Below are positions 50,101 through 61,225 of a DNA stretch of 64,000 nt, piece by piece. The notes beneath the pieces were generated by a model. It made no database searches. It saw only the letters and a program-made list of their open reading frames with translations, and was not told the DNA's origin. Every line of letters begins with the position of its first letter. Position 1 is the stretch's first letter. Source of the DNA: Struthio camelus (taxonomy: Eukaryota > Chordata > Aves > Struthioniformes > Struthionidae); NCBI RefSeq assembly GCF_040807025.1, contig NC_090947.1, forward strand, positions 8,990,001-9,054,000, read 5' to 3'. Both the position numbers and the translations under genes were made by a program.

Positions 50101-50680
50101 TTCCCTTTTTTCCTTCCAGAACCAGCTGTTGTTGCTAAATCATCAATCTTGCTTGATGTGAAACCTTGGGATGATGAGACAGACATGGCCAAATTAGAGG
50201 AGTGTGTTCGAAGCATTCAAGTAGATGGCTTGGTCTGGGGATCTTGTAAGTAGGAGAAAAATGCAAAGCAAGGGAGAGGGATGTAGTAGTGTTGTTTTTT
50301 AAATTGTATGAGTAGACAGATTTGTGGTCACTGTTTTCTGCTCTGTAGAAATACAGGTAGCTAATGGAGTAGTGGAGGGATTCCAAAACTGCAGTGTAAG
50401 TAGCACTAGCTGTGTATGTGTGGCACTTATATCCCTGCAAATTAGTGAATTATCTGATGTGCATGCACTTCTTTAGAGACTTCATAAACCAAGGAGTATT
50501 AAATGTTTTCTTTTTCTTTTGACAGCCAAGCTAGTACCAGTTGGCTATGGTATCAAAAAGCTTCAGATTCAGTGTGTTGTTGAAGATGATAAAGTTGGAA
50601 CAGATATGCTGGAAGAAAGAATAACAGCTTTTGAAGATTATGTACAATCGATGGATGTAGCTGCTTTCAATAAAATCTAA
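47119..50680 (+). CDS. EEF1B2: Elongation factor 1-beta, complete (6 coding exons)
   Basis: EEF1B2 is the guanine-nucleotide exchange subunit that reloads eEF1A with GTP during translation elongation. Exons 47119-47198, 47360-47482, 48835-48958, 49377-49443, 50120-50245 and 50526-50680 have GT-AG introns and sum to 675 bases, giving 224 residues (human 225). The N-terminal GST-C-like helical domain covers about 1-90. An acidic linker follows with the DLFGSDDEE casein kinase 2 site (S105), then the exchange domain (about 135-224) beginning [14 protein letters not shown]. The C-terminus FNKI keeps the penultimate Lys that is catalytic in yeast. The start codon GCCGCCATGGG has a near-perfect Kozak context. 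Two snoRNAs lie in its introns. The gene is divergent from NDUFS1. Confidence 0.98.
47360..47482 (+). CDS. EEF1B2: EEF1B2 coding exon 2
   Basis: This exon encodes [20 protein letters not shown] through SYEKQKA. The acceptor is CGCCCGCAG and the donor GTACGG. Confidence 0.97.
47483..48834 (+). other. EEF1B2: EEF1B2 intron 2
   Basis: This 1,352-base intron has GT-AG ends. I looked for paired C/D boxes and H/ACA hairpins and found none convincing. No transposon or exon is visible. Confidence 0.75.
48835..48958 (+). CDS. EEF1B2: EEF1B2 coding exon 3
   Basis: This exon encodes (S)[19 protein letters not shown] through DLFGSDDEE, including the acidic linker. The acceptor is TTGTTTAG and the donor GTAATG. 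A frame reading through the donor stays open for 36 codons but is not conserved protein. Confidence 0.97.
49219..49308 (+). ncRNA. SNORD51: Box C/D snoRNA SNORD51 (U51) in EEF1B2 intron 3
   Basis: All four boxes are present: C ATGATGA (49230-49236), D' CTGA (49264-49267), C' GTGATGA (49273-49279) and D CTGA (49291-49294). An 8-bp terminal stem closes it (TGACTGGC at 49219-49226 with GCCAGTCA at 49301-49308). The 13 bases just before D' (up to 49262) read TCACCATCTTTCG, complementary to CGAAAGATGGUGA, a segment I recognise from 28S rRNA. Counting five bases from D' points to the middle A of GAAAG. U51 is known to guide 2'-O-methylation of 28S A1511 and to lie in an EEF1B2 intron in human. The C'-D spacer is too short for a second guide. 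Confidence 0.92.
49377..49443 (+). CDS. EEF1B2: EEF1B2 coding exon 4
   Basis: This 67-base exon encodes [20 protein letters not shown] and SK. The acceptor is CTCTTTCAG and the donor GTATGCC. Confidence 0.97.
49764..49900 (+). ncRNA. SNORA41: H/ACA snoRNA, probable SNORA41, in EEF1B2 intron 4
   Basis: The hairpin-hinge-hairpin-tail layout is complete. A 5' hairpin is closed by CCACAG (49769-49774) with CTGTGG (49823-49828). An H-box-like AAAATA (49829-49834) follows. A 3' hairpin is closed by GTTACAT (49839-49845) with ATGTAAC (49886-49892). Then comes ACA at 49895-49897, exactly three bases before the predicted 3' end. The total of about 135 bases fits the class. Human EEF1B2 hosts SNORA41 in an intron. 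I did not compare the sequence with the human RNA, so the name rests on structure and location. Confidence 0.82.
50120..50245 (+). CDS. EEF1B2: EEF1B2 coding exon 5
   Basis: This exon encodes (K)[19 protein letters not shown] through QVDGLVWGS. The acceptor is TCCTTCCAG and the donor GTAAGTAGG. Confidence 0.97.
50526..50680 (+). CDS. EEF1B2: EEF1B2 coding exon 6 (last)
   Basis: This exon encodes (S)[19 protein letters not shown] through DVAAFNKI and stop TAA at 50678-50680. The acceptor is TTTTGACAG. Confidence 0.97.
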
Positions 50681-50696
50681 ATCTTGCTATGTCTAG

Positions 50697-50702
50697 AATA
50701 AA
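50697..50702 (+). terminator. EEF1B2: EEF1B2 polyadenylation signal AATAAA
   Basis: AATAAA lies 17 bases after the stop codon, with a T/G-rich stretch (GCTGTGTTTCTGG) about 20 bases on. The 3' UTR is thus about 40 bases, as short as expected for a TOP-class gene. Confidence 0.85.
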
Positions 50703-50724
50703 TGTAAGCAAAAATAGAGCTGTG

Positions 50725-53700
50725 TTTCTGGTTAATGCAAAATCAGACTTATCTTTTACTAGTGTAAAGCTTGATGGGTAGAATAGAGGTTAAAGTGAAT
50801 TTCAGGGCTGCTCTAACACCCTGGCACCCACTGTAGTGCCCAGTTTGTGAAGGAACTACAAAAAGTTTATGTATTTACCACCAATATAGCATTTAACCCT
50901 TATATGGCTTTAAAAATCTGGAATACCCTTCGTTCCATTTTGGGGGGTAGAAGAAGGGGGGAAAGGGGATACCACATCCTTAAATTTTGTTTGTAATCCC
51001 TCTGGAAGGGGGGATTGCTCTAAGGGAAAAAGCGGTGCTAGGGCAAAGTGCAAGTAACTTTTTTAGCTGTTCTGTTAGGAGTATTGATTGCTTCTGTTTA
51101 AGGATGATGACTAAGAATTTATACTGTGCTACTTGTTGAAAGCTAGAGCTTACTATCATCAAGGCAATAAATGAAAGGCAAGTTAAAGGCAACAGGAAGG
51201 ACTAAATTCAATTTCACTAGAAACCTTCTCTAATGCAAGTTGATTATCTGGCCTAAAGCTGCTGTGGGAACTTCAACCATGATCTGTTTAGATTTTGATC
51301 TCCTTTTCCTCTGAGGTGTTGAATTTTACACTGAAATTGTAGAAATATTTGCCCCTTTCTTGGGGCAAATTGTGATGTTAAAATGATGGCCAATAAAATC
51401 ACCTATTTTGTGATAGCTGAGGTCACGAAAGAAGCTGAGAGAAGAGCTTTTGTGAGAACAGTTTCTGACTGCCTGTTTTGAGGTCTTGGTGTGTCTTGTA
51501 CCTCAGACAGTACAGGGAAGTGTTGGTTATCCTTAAGAGTAGACTTCTGCTACTGAAAAGATGCTATTAACTTAAAAATGACTAGGGGGCAGTATATGCC
51601 TTCTACAAGGCATAGAGTTGATTGTCCAACCCCCTGAATGTGCTTTTGTGAGAATTAATGGGTTGCAGTAATTGCATGCTAAGGTGAAGGAGGATCTTTA
51701 TATGGAGAGAGAGCTTTTCAAATTTGAAGGTGAAGCACGCTCCAGTCTAATAACAAACTTAGTGTTCAATTAAAATGTAAAGGTAGTGACACACAGTAAC
51801 TAACACTAGTTTAGCTAATACAAAGAACTGTTTACTTGGCTGCAGATTGGTTTCAGAGTTGATTTTTTTGACCTTTTAAAGACTGAAGAACCCAACAGAA
51901 CTAAACTTTTTCCAAAAAGTAATGCTGAATAACCCATAGGAGTAATGTAAAGCTTTTAGACAAATTTGCATTTCTAGGGGGTGTGTTGAACTGAGAGAGA
52001 ATTACTGTGACTGCGAAACAAGCCATGTGCCATGTCAGTCACCAACAAGAAGGTGCTCAGTGGTGGAGCCAGATAGCTGCAGTTGAAGCTAACAGTTCTT
52101 GGTTTTGCTGAGCAGCTGCATGTGGTTATCTGGTACAGCAGGTCCTGTTTCTCTTTGTTTAAAGGTCTGCCAGTTTCAGATTATGTAAAGACGTTGTTTT
52201 GCAATTTCTTTTAGAAAAAGATCTGCCAGCCAGAGGTTTAAAGCATGATTTAAAAACCAAAAGTATAATTACAGGCTCTATCCCTACCTTCCATAAAATT
52301 AACTAAGAGACTAGCTTTATCCTATGTGCAATTACCTTAATGCACAGTCTCCTTTCTCTGGCTGCTCTACAGCATGTAACTTTCAGTGTTTCCCACATGC
52401 TGCTGTTAAAAACAAGAGATTAGCAAATGCTACATCAAAAAAAACCCTTTTGTTATTCTTGGCTATTGCCCTTTGTGACATTCCATTCAAAGCACTTCTT
52501 ATTCAGACCTTGAAACTTTCTTTGACCTTGAAATTAAAGCTCTAAGTGGATATAATGGTTTGACTTATAGGCTTCCTTTGCTAAAAGACAGTATTACATG
52601 AGCTGTGCACCTGGCCTGCCACAACTGGCTTTGATTTTTGTATCTTTTGTTTATGCTCAGTGTGCATGTACAATTTATTTGGTTTTCTTGGAGGCAGAAG
52701 AAAACTTGCTGCATAGGAACCATACAAAAAAGATACAGAGCACATTCTCCTCTGTTGCAGAATAGATAGGTAGGTGTGCGTGGCAATTTCAGGATAATAG
52801 TTAATACCACTGGTGAGACAGAGCTCAGCGATTTTGTGGAGTACTTGATACTACAGTGGGGTGTTGAGCAGCCATAAGTCCCATTTTAATAGTAATGTCT
52901 TGGCCACAAGGCAATTCTACAAAACTCAAGTTTACGTACCTTAGTTTTTTTGTGTAGTAGTTGGGGATGTGGTGGTATGTTACAGTGTCATTGTGCCTGT
53001 GAAAAATCAGGATCTGAGAGTAAAGGAGGCATTTCTATCCCATGTGTACCCCATAACAGTAAGATCAGCAGAAAGTACAAGAAGTTAAATATGTGATATA
53101 CAGAAATACTGGGAAAATGTACTGGTTTAGCTTTATCAGGTGTTAGCATTCAGCAATGCCTGTAGCTACAAGATTTTACAGAAAGAAAATGTTTAAACAA
53201 AAGTGTAAACTGCAAACTAATCTAGTTAACAAGCTTCAGAGGTACAAACTGTTTGGGAAGCAGGTGAGAGTAAGTCACTGGAGTTGCTGGTAAGTCTGTC
53301 AAATATCAGATTTGCTGATAGCTATGATTCTTGGCTGGCTGGCTGACTAACCTTAAAGCTATTTTTCATTCTTGAGTTATTTCTGCAGTGTCTTTTAACA
53401 AGATGGGATGAATACCCTTCCTCTGGCTTTTTTCCACTGTGGTGATTTGGGTGAGCGTTTCTCAGTCCAAGCAGCATGAGAATTGTTTGCGTTGTTTTAG
53501 ACGCTCTTTGGAAGCAGAGACCTAGAATGCTATCTCTTTAATTTAGGTATCTTCTGTTACCCTTGCAGAAATAACGCAGAGAGAATCCTGTAGCTGATCT
53601 TGCTGTGAATGAGTAGTTACTTTGCAAAGCTGTTAATCGTTTCTTTCCATAGACAGGAATGATTTTGGCCTTCTTGCTTTACTAAATTCTGTTCTGTAGC

Positions 53701-54050
53701 TGGTTTGTATCTACTTTGGGGGAGGCTTTAGCTCAAGGTGTTGATTAGATGCTGGCACTGTAGTTTTTATTGTTGGAGCTTTTGAAGTACTGATCCTAGT
53801 AAAGCACTGTGGAAACATCCTCTGATAATTTACAGAGGACAGAGCCATACACATATTTCAAAATCAGGCTCTTTATATACCACTATTCATGCTTGTGTAG
53901 CTGACATCCAAGGTGAAAACAAATAAATCTTAATTCCTGAAGCAGAAGAAAGGACAGTTTGTTTTATTATCCAAAATCTTTGCAAAGGAGCTTTTCTAAG
54001 AATGTAGACAGTCACCCCTTACTGCTGCTGACAAAAGCAAATGAACACAC
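50725..54050. other. Intergenic region between EEF1B2 and GPR1
   Basis: About 3.3 kb between the convergent 3' ends of EEF1B2 and GPR1. I see no gene, RNA or clear repeat. Open frames are at most about 80 codons and not recognisable. Confidence 0.7.
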
Positions 54051-54069
54051 TCTTCAGAGACAACAAAAT

Positions 54070-54075
54070 TTTATT
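54070..54075 (-). terminator. GPR1: Candidate GPR1 polyadenylation signal (AATAAA)
   Basis: On the minus strand AATAAA is followed at once by ATTTTGTTGTC and then GTGTGTTC, a good T/G-rich downstream element. If used, it gives GPR1 a 3' UTR of about 1.75 kb. Other AATAAA copies at 54668-54673 and 55222-55227 would give shorter ones. Confidence 0.45.
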
Positions 54076-55801
54076 ACTCCACTTGGAGTACAGTCAGGAG
54101 CATAGCACTAACACATCATTCTTAGAAAGATGTCAGGGGATATGTGAAGAAAAAATGCAAAATGTTTGATTTGGCACCACACTACTGAATATGTCTAAAA
54201 GACAATCATGAGTCAGTATGTACCAGGCAGTGAGTGACTCAGAGGAAAAAGTGCTGCCTACCAACTTTCCAGCCCAAAGATAAATACATTGAAATTCCAC
54301 TGATCCTACCTTAACTCTCCCAACTTTAAACCAGAGCCTAAAGAAACATAGTTACAGACCACAGTCAGATTGTTTCTATTTGCACAGCTACCCATATAGG
54401 GATGTGCTCCTCTGTGTGTGTGTATTTGCTTTCGTATGAAATGTATTTACATAAAATAACATTTATAATTCAATTAAGGCCATATACGTATTGTCAAGCC
54501 ACAGAAACTAGATAGATCATCTGAAAGGCAATTTGATTCTTCATTCTGAGGCCAATAATGAGAAAATACTGGTCAAATTGAACCCAAAATCTTATGCTCC
54601 TACTTTTAATGGAGCTTTATCTCACATTCAACTTAATTCAGTGGTTTTGCCTCAGATATTGGTCCACTTTATTTAGCATGTATCTGTGTGCATTGGTGGA
54701 TGAATGATTCTACAGCAAGCAACAAGTTGGAGTGGGATATAACTTCATTAGGGCTGTTGCCTCTTTCTTATTGGAATAGATGTTATTTCCTGAGTGTATT
54801 GTCCTGCCTCTAGCTCGGCAAAGAGGTCTGAATTTGGCTTGTAACAGAACCGTGCCAAATTCACTGCATCCATTTTTAGAAGGTTTGCATTAAGGCAAAC
54901 AAAGCGTTAAATTACTTCTTAACCTTTTTCTTTTTGTGAGAGCAATAAAAAGCAACTGATTGTCATGAACCTCTTCAAACCTAAAGCCCAGAGAAAGTAT
55001 GTGTGTGGCAGGGGGCCTTTAATCTCAGCTTCTCAAAGAAACATTTCTACTAATTCTGCTCACATTTCAAATGAACCAAATACTTATTTGAAACCACCTC
55101 AGTATTGTACATCCAACTAGTAATAAGAACACAAGAATAAGGGGGTAAGTGACCAGCAAGCACAGTGATTCCTGCCTTACCTATTTGAGTGTAAGGCAAA
55201 GAGCAACGGGAGAAATCAGAATTTATTTCTGTGTTGTTCTTTTTTAACAAGAGAAGGCAACAATTCAGTGTTCTCTATATTGGGATCCTTTCTGACTGGA
55301 AAGGGGAACCACTGACAGCTTTGCTTAGCTATGGTGTAGCCAGGAGATTCCTTTAAGCAGCGCTAGACACTCAGGGCTGTCATAACCCACTGACGTACAG
55401 CCAGGATGGGATGAGGATGCCCAGATCTACAGCATTGTCAGTGAGGGCAAGGAGGAATTTTTTTTTTTAGTTTTTTTTTTTTTTTAAGTCATCAAGGTAT
55501 GGAATTGCAACAACAACAACAAAACAGGATTAATAATAGAAATATTCACATTCCTGTTCAGAAACCAAATTAGAGCAGTTCCAGTTATGCTGACAGCTTT
55601 CAGTTCAGGCTCATTGCAACCACACCGCACCCAAATGATGTGTCCTGTAAAAACCTTCCAAGGAAAGCAGCATGCGCAATTCAGCCAGTTGTTTACATAA
55701 AACTGTTTATGCAAAGATGCACATCTGAAGGCAGATGTGAAGACAAGAACATCTCCAAATCTCCTGCCAGTTATTTTGGAGAGGGATAGTGACAAGAGCA
55801 G
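54076..55801 (-). other. GPR1: Probable GPR1 3' UTR
   Basis: Non-coding sequence between the GPR1 stop and the best polyadenylation signal. It contains two T runs (about 55459-55486) and no reading frame of note apart from the run 55484-55795 (-), which I could not match to any protein. Confidence 0.45.
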
Positions 55802-56854
55802 TCACTGAGCAGTTTCGCAATAGCATGCGGGTGCATGGATGTTGTCTGAGCTCCACAGCTGCTCACTGACAGTCCCTGAGCGGCTCACTTCCCACAGTGC
55901 TAATTTTAGCACTTCAGAGACAGTTGTCTTGACCTGGGCTTGGAACTTCTTGCTAATCAGAACATAGAGGATTGGATTAAGGCAACTGTTGATGAAAGCA
56001 AGGCCAGTGGAGAGGGGAATGCCATCCTGCAATAAGCCGTGCAAGTTTTCATCATGGTGAGCAGACAGCTCCACAATGCTGAATATGTGATATGGTGTCC
56101 AGCAAAGAAAAAAAGCTACGACTACAGCAATGATGGTCCAGAAAAGCCTGCTGGAAGTCAGTACAGTTCTCTTCTTCACCTTCACAATCAGCAGCGAGTA
56201 GCAAATGACCATGGTCACTAGTGGAAAGAGGTAACCAAATGCAAGTCGCACCCATATGAGAATGTGGTGTCTCAGCAGAATGAGTTCTCTGTCATGCACA
56301 TGGAAGTTGTTGTAGCAAAGGGTGATGTTGTTGAGAACTGTAGTTGTGTCTCTGAAGTATAAGGCGGGGCCACCGATAATTGCAGCCGAGATCCAAATGA
56401 TCCCACTAAGAATGAGGGTGTTCCTTACAGTCCGATATTTGTAGGAAAAGACTGGGTGGACTAGGCGGATGTAGCGGTCAAGGCTGATGAACGTCAGGAA
56501 GAAAACACTGGCAAACATATTAAGGAGTGCAATGAACGAGTTCATTTTGCAGAGCCACTTCCCAAAAGGCCAGTGGAAGCCCATTGCCACATAGGTAATA
56601 TACAGGGGCAAGAAGAGAACAAAGATGAAATCTGCAATGGCCAGATTGAGGAACCAGAGTGTAGAGACAGATTTATCCCACTTAAAGCCCATAAACCAGA
56701 TGACAATGGCATTACCTGGCACTCCCAGCAGAAATGCCACGCTGTAAAAGGAAAGGGAAATCATATGGGCAATGCTGAGGGAGGACTGGGGTGATTCATC
56801 TTCCTCAGACAGGTCATAGATATAAGAGTAATTCTCAAAATCTTCGAATTCCAT
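55802..56854 (-). CDS. GPR1: Chemerin-like receptor 2 / G protein-coupled receptor 1, complete
   Basis: This is a class A seven-transmembrane receptor (also named CMKLR2) that binds chemerin in mammals, identified by sequence and by its place beside EEF1B2. It has 350 residues (human 355), all in one exon. Visible marks are sequons N8 and N176, TM1 GNAIVIW, TM2 LNLAIADF, the TM3 Cys102 paired with Cys180 of loop 2, D126-R127-Y128 at the end of TM3, TM6 CWTPYH (251-256) and TM7 NPILY (293-297). The C-terminus ends ETAQ, as in human. The frame stays open 15 codons upstream, but a splice acceptor (CCTTTTCCTCCCCAG, ending at 56871) falls inside that extension. The start is therefore MEFEDFENYSY at 56852-56854, with upstream exon(s) non-coding. 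Confidence 0.96.
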   Translation of the reverse strand: MEFEDFENYSYIYDLSEEDESPQSSLSIAHMISLSFYSVAFLLGVPGNAIVIWFMGFKWDKSVSTLWFLNLAIADFIFVLFLPLYITYVAMGFHWPFGKWLCKMNSFIALLNMFASVFFLTFISLDRYIRLVHPVFSYKYRTVRNTLILSGIIWISAAIIGGPALYFRDTTTVLNNITLCYNNFHVHDRELILLRHHILIWVRLAFGYLFPLVTMVICYSLLIVKVKKRTVLTSSRLFWTIIAVVVAFFLCWTPYHIFSIVELSAHHDENLHGLLQDGIPLSTGLAFINSCLNPILYVLISKKFQAQVKTTVSEVLKLALWEVSRSGTVSEQLWSSDNIHAPACYCETAQ

Positions 56855-57984
56855 GCTGCACAGCTTCTTTCTGGGGAGGAAAAGGAACAGAACTGTCAAA
56901 AGGGAACTGTTTTACTGCACTGCAAGTAGTAACCTGTAATTCTTTTGAGTTCTTGGTCATAAAATAAATACACTGACTAAGTTTCACATACCTATCACTT
57001 TTTAGCTGTCAATTACTAGTACAAAGCCCGTAGAGTATTTTAGGCTGCATATATTTCAAGTAATACTCAGGATAAACAACACTGGAAATCTTCAGGAACT
57101 GTTTTCCTTGCATTCATTTCTTAGCAGAGGGCACTGAGCACAAAATCACTGATAAATTTCTGTGAGATCCTTGGCTGTAAAGTTTTTATTGAAGTACTGA
57201 CTGTATTCTTTTCTAATTACTTTTGGTATTTTACTGCTCTGTTCCTCTTTGAAACAATTTTTATGGATCATATCAGAAGTGTGGATCATAGCAGAAATCA
57301 GAAGAACCAGGCATCTATGTAGGCAAAAAAGTGCAGTTAAAAATGCCAGAGAGCTTTCTTTTTTTCCCCTGCATTGCTAACATCCCCCCCGCCCCAAATT
57401 ATAGTTAACAAAATCATAGACAACGATTTCTCCATCAGCTGAAAGTACCTGGGCTTCTTCCTCTCTGTCATCCTAAGGCTGGATGCTGGACTTTCTGCCT
57501 AGCAGTGCTGCTGACTGCAGCAGGACTTCTTTGGAACACAGTACAGTTATTATAACACCTATGAAGGTGTCGTATCTAGCCATTAAGAAGTTACTCCACA
57601 AATAATATACAAAATTAACAAAACAACAGTGAACTAGGGTCACTGAACCTGAGCTCACATCTACCCATTTCACTTTGCTGGAACGGATCCATCTTTACCT
57701 GTGTCAATGAGACCCAGGCAGATTTAACATTCTTATTTTCATCTGGAATATTGGCACTGAAAGATGCTCGGCACTTAACAAATAAACGAATACCTTCCTC
57801 ATAGATGCTCTGTAGGATAGAGAGCCATTTCAAGAAATGCAGTAGAAAATTAGGTCTTAATTTCGGAGGCTGCAAACAAAGAACCTGGACAAATGTAAGC
57901 CTCATCAACACGGAAAACTACCCATGAATATTTATTGGCATGCCAGAAAATGACATAATGAATAAAATGCCACATGTTACTGGC

Positions 57985-58014
57985 ATTAAATCTACTAGAA
58001 ATAGTAGATTTAAT
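57985..58014. repeat. Perfect 13-bp inverted repeat with 4-base loop
   Basis: ATTAAATCTACTA (57985-57997) and its exact reverse complement TAGTAGATTTAAT (58002-58014) flank GAAA. On the plus strand this would fold into a hairpin capped by a GNRA-type tetraloop. Confidence 0.95.
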
Positions 58015-61000
58015 ACTCTGACTTCTAAAAACAATTTATATCAGCACCTGACACATGGTGCTCTAAAACATTAATCATTTTCTCTTCTGCTACAGAAAAA
58101 CAAAGCATCTAGAACAACAGACCTTAGCAGAGTTTGCTACACAGCAAAACGTAAAAAAAAAAAAAAAAATCATAAGTTGACATATTTAGAACTTATCTGA
58201 ATTGACTGACAAAGCTGAATCACTACCAATTCTCTCCAGACTTTAATGAGAAAAGATAATGGATTAAAACAAGGAATCTGGGTCTTCTGGCTAAGACAAT
58301 ACTTGAACTTGGGAATCTGTTGGCTCCGCTACAGATTTCATAGCCTTAAAATATAGGCTATTGTGAGAACTGCATTAACTCTTGAAGCAATCAGGTACTT
58401 AGATTATATTATTGTCTTTTTTGATTTATTAATTTGCTACTGAATTTATTCCGCCTCATTTGATAATAGAATACCTCCTAGGATCATAAACTTTCCCTGC
58501 ACCTTTTGGAATTGCAATTTTTTTGAAGTTTTTGCAGTAGTGAATAACAAAACTAGCTTGGTCTTTGAAAAGGTAAGCTCATGCATATATTCATCCCTTT
58601 AATATAGACTTAATTTCAAGTTTATGCATAAATCCTGTTGAATTCAGGGGGCTCAAGTTCATGCTGAAATGCTTTGCTGAGCCACAACTGTAAGAATTAC
58701 ACTTTAGTAATGTGGAGCTGAATTTTAAATTGGCCCCCTGTGTTTTATTCAATAATACAAATATTTTTACCTCTTTTTGTTGACCACAGCGGATCACTTA
58801 ACTTTGGGTAGAGGATGAACCTGAAAAATATCAACATTTCCAACAATAAGGGTAGAAAAAAACATGGGAGCTGCTTCCCAGGCTTCCTTAAAGCTACAGC
58901 TAGTCAATGTAATTGCCACACCACAAAAGAAGGAAATTCTCCAGCAGCAAGGGATGTAGAGGAGGAAACATAAGGAGCATATTTCAAGGGAAAGGCATAC
59001 AACTATGGTATTATTCCACTACTGAGCTGAGAAAAATGTAACATGTGAAAGAAAATAAAGCCTCCCAGGAGAACAACGCAGACTGTAAAAGCTATAGCTG
59101 GAAATGTCTTGCTGATTCAGTCACCGGAGATGCCCAACTAGCTTTAGGAAAAAAACAACAAAAAAAAAAGATAGTGTCTCAGTTTCTCAGTTTTCTTCTA
59201 TTGGAAAAGCTTCTGGAACTCGCAAGTACAACACAATCTTTCACATAGGAATTTTCTCCTAAAACTGAAAAGGAAGAGTGTGGGAGGGAGAGGAGGGGAG
59301 AAACAGAAATATAAGCCAAATGAAAAAGCCAGAAAGAAAGAAAAACAGGAAAACAGATAGCAAATAGAGGTTGAGAAAGAAAAAAGCACTAAGAAGTTCT
59401 GCATTCACTCTGTGGTACTGCCAAAACTACAGCCCAGCACAGATGACCACAGTCTGACAAGGGCACCTACCATGGTCAAAACAAACATACTGCTAAATTC
59501 TATCATTGTTGGCAGCTACATTCTCTGGCTGAACTCAGCTGCACTGACAGGCTGTGACTGACAGCAGAGTATGACCAGCCCAAAGCTGCATCATGGGTGA
59601 GCTCGCTGGTGCATTTCTGAGCACTTACTCCTTTCCAGAACTGAAATTCAGCCTGCACTTTTGGACCCTTTCTCTTCATTCCTGTAATTCCATTAATTTT
59701 TGCCGGCTAAAGGACAAGAGGAGTCGGGTCTCAGGAGTATGCTGTCTATAGAACCACTGCTGGAAAAATGTATTCATGTATGTATCTTTACTCCAAAGAG
59801 TCATTCACTTATTTCGGAAGGATTACTTGCATAAGTGAAGTTACGCATGTGCACACATATAGGCAGGATTAGATTTCTCATTTGTAAATGGATGGAAAAG
59901 GTTAAAAAAAAAAAAAAAAAAGTTGTGTAATTCTATACCTCTTGATACAAAAATATGTAATAAAAGTCAATACAGTCTATTCTGTCAGGAGGCTATGATA
60001 ACATCTGCCCTTTCTAATTTACATCAGTCTGAAGGAATGCTACTTGGTTAGTTGTCCTGATAAAATAATACTTACTGGGCTGCATTTATGTAATTACATG
60101 CCCCGTGGGGGTAGATTTTGCATCAAATACCAGTACCACCCATCTGAGTCATTTTTTCAAACATAACATCTGCTGAGAAATGGTCTAAACAAGGAGCCGT
60201 ACCACTAACATCTGGAACACTACATTTGGACATCAAGGTTAATAATTGGATTTTTGAGTGTTTTTGCCTGTATACAGAACTATAGTTTCAATTTGAATTT
60301 ATGCACATTAATAAGTAAATGCTACTTTTCAGACTCTTGCTGATTAACACCTGCATTCCAGTCACTAACAAGGTTTGCTTTTAAGTTTCTCAAGAGCTAG
60401 CACAATGCAACGATATTTGGATTCACGCATTTTCTGCCCATACGCGTAGCTGCAAACACTTTATTTCTAAAAATAATAATGCCAGTAACAAGCATGTGAT
60501 AAGTACCCAGCAATGTTCATTTTATATTTAGAATGTCAAAGATGCTATACAGCAGAAGGAAAACATAACTAAATAAATATCAAGTATTTACTAAGCCCCT
60601 TGTAGTTTAAAACTCCTCCATGGAGGGAGCACACCTCTATAATGCATTGTATTTTGAGGAATTACTTTTCTAAGCTTGTATTTTTCCCTTGCCTCTAATT
60701 TCTAGTCTTCCAATGCAGTAAATCTTTAGCAGTAGGCAAAAAAAAACAAAAAAAAAGGCAGAAGGAACACTGCTTTCCATTGCATCCGATGCACAGACAC
60801 TGAAACTAGACTCTATGGGTAGGGCTTGATAAAATTGCCAATTACATTTGCAAAGCCCAGAAACTTTTCCAGCTGACATCCACATATACAAAGTGCTTCT
60901 ATAACAGGATTAAGAGTGTTAGGCCCTGCCCCGAGCAAGATGAGTAGTAGTGGATTTTCAGTGGAACTATTGCTGGTTTACACCAATAAGGATGCAGACT

Positions 61001-61177
61001 TTTACTTCTGGGATAACTGTCAAGCATCATTCAGCATGGAGGTTTCTTTGTGTTTTTGAAATACACAGAGTCCTAAATACATGAATTTATTTTTTTTTAT
61101 TTATTAATAAATTCTTAGAGGCAGAGCTGTCTTGCAGTTCAAATCCACATCTTGAAAATGAAGAAATTTAATTCATG

Positions 61178-61225
61178 TCCTGATTCTGTCACTGATTCCC
61201 TGTATGACTTTTAACAAATGGCCAA
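61178..61225 (+). repeat. Probable MIR-type SINE core fragment
   Basis: The text 'gattctgtcactgattccc' followed by 'tgtatgacttttaacaa' resembles the conserved MIR core ('gccactaacttgctgtgtgaccttgggcaa'). It is short and diverged. Confidence 0.4.

Noticed and set aside
57615-57911. Minus-strand open frame of 98 codons upstream of GPR1
   Set aside because: It resembles no protein I know. A GTAAAG donor inside it suggests at most a non-coding leader exon.
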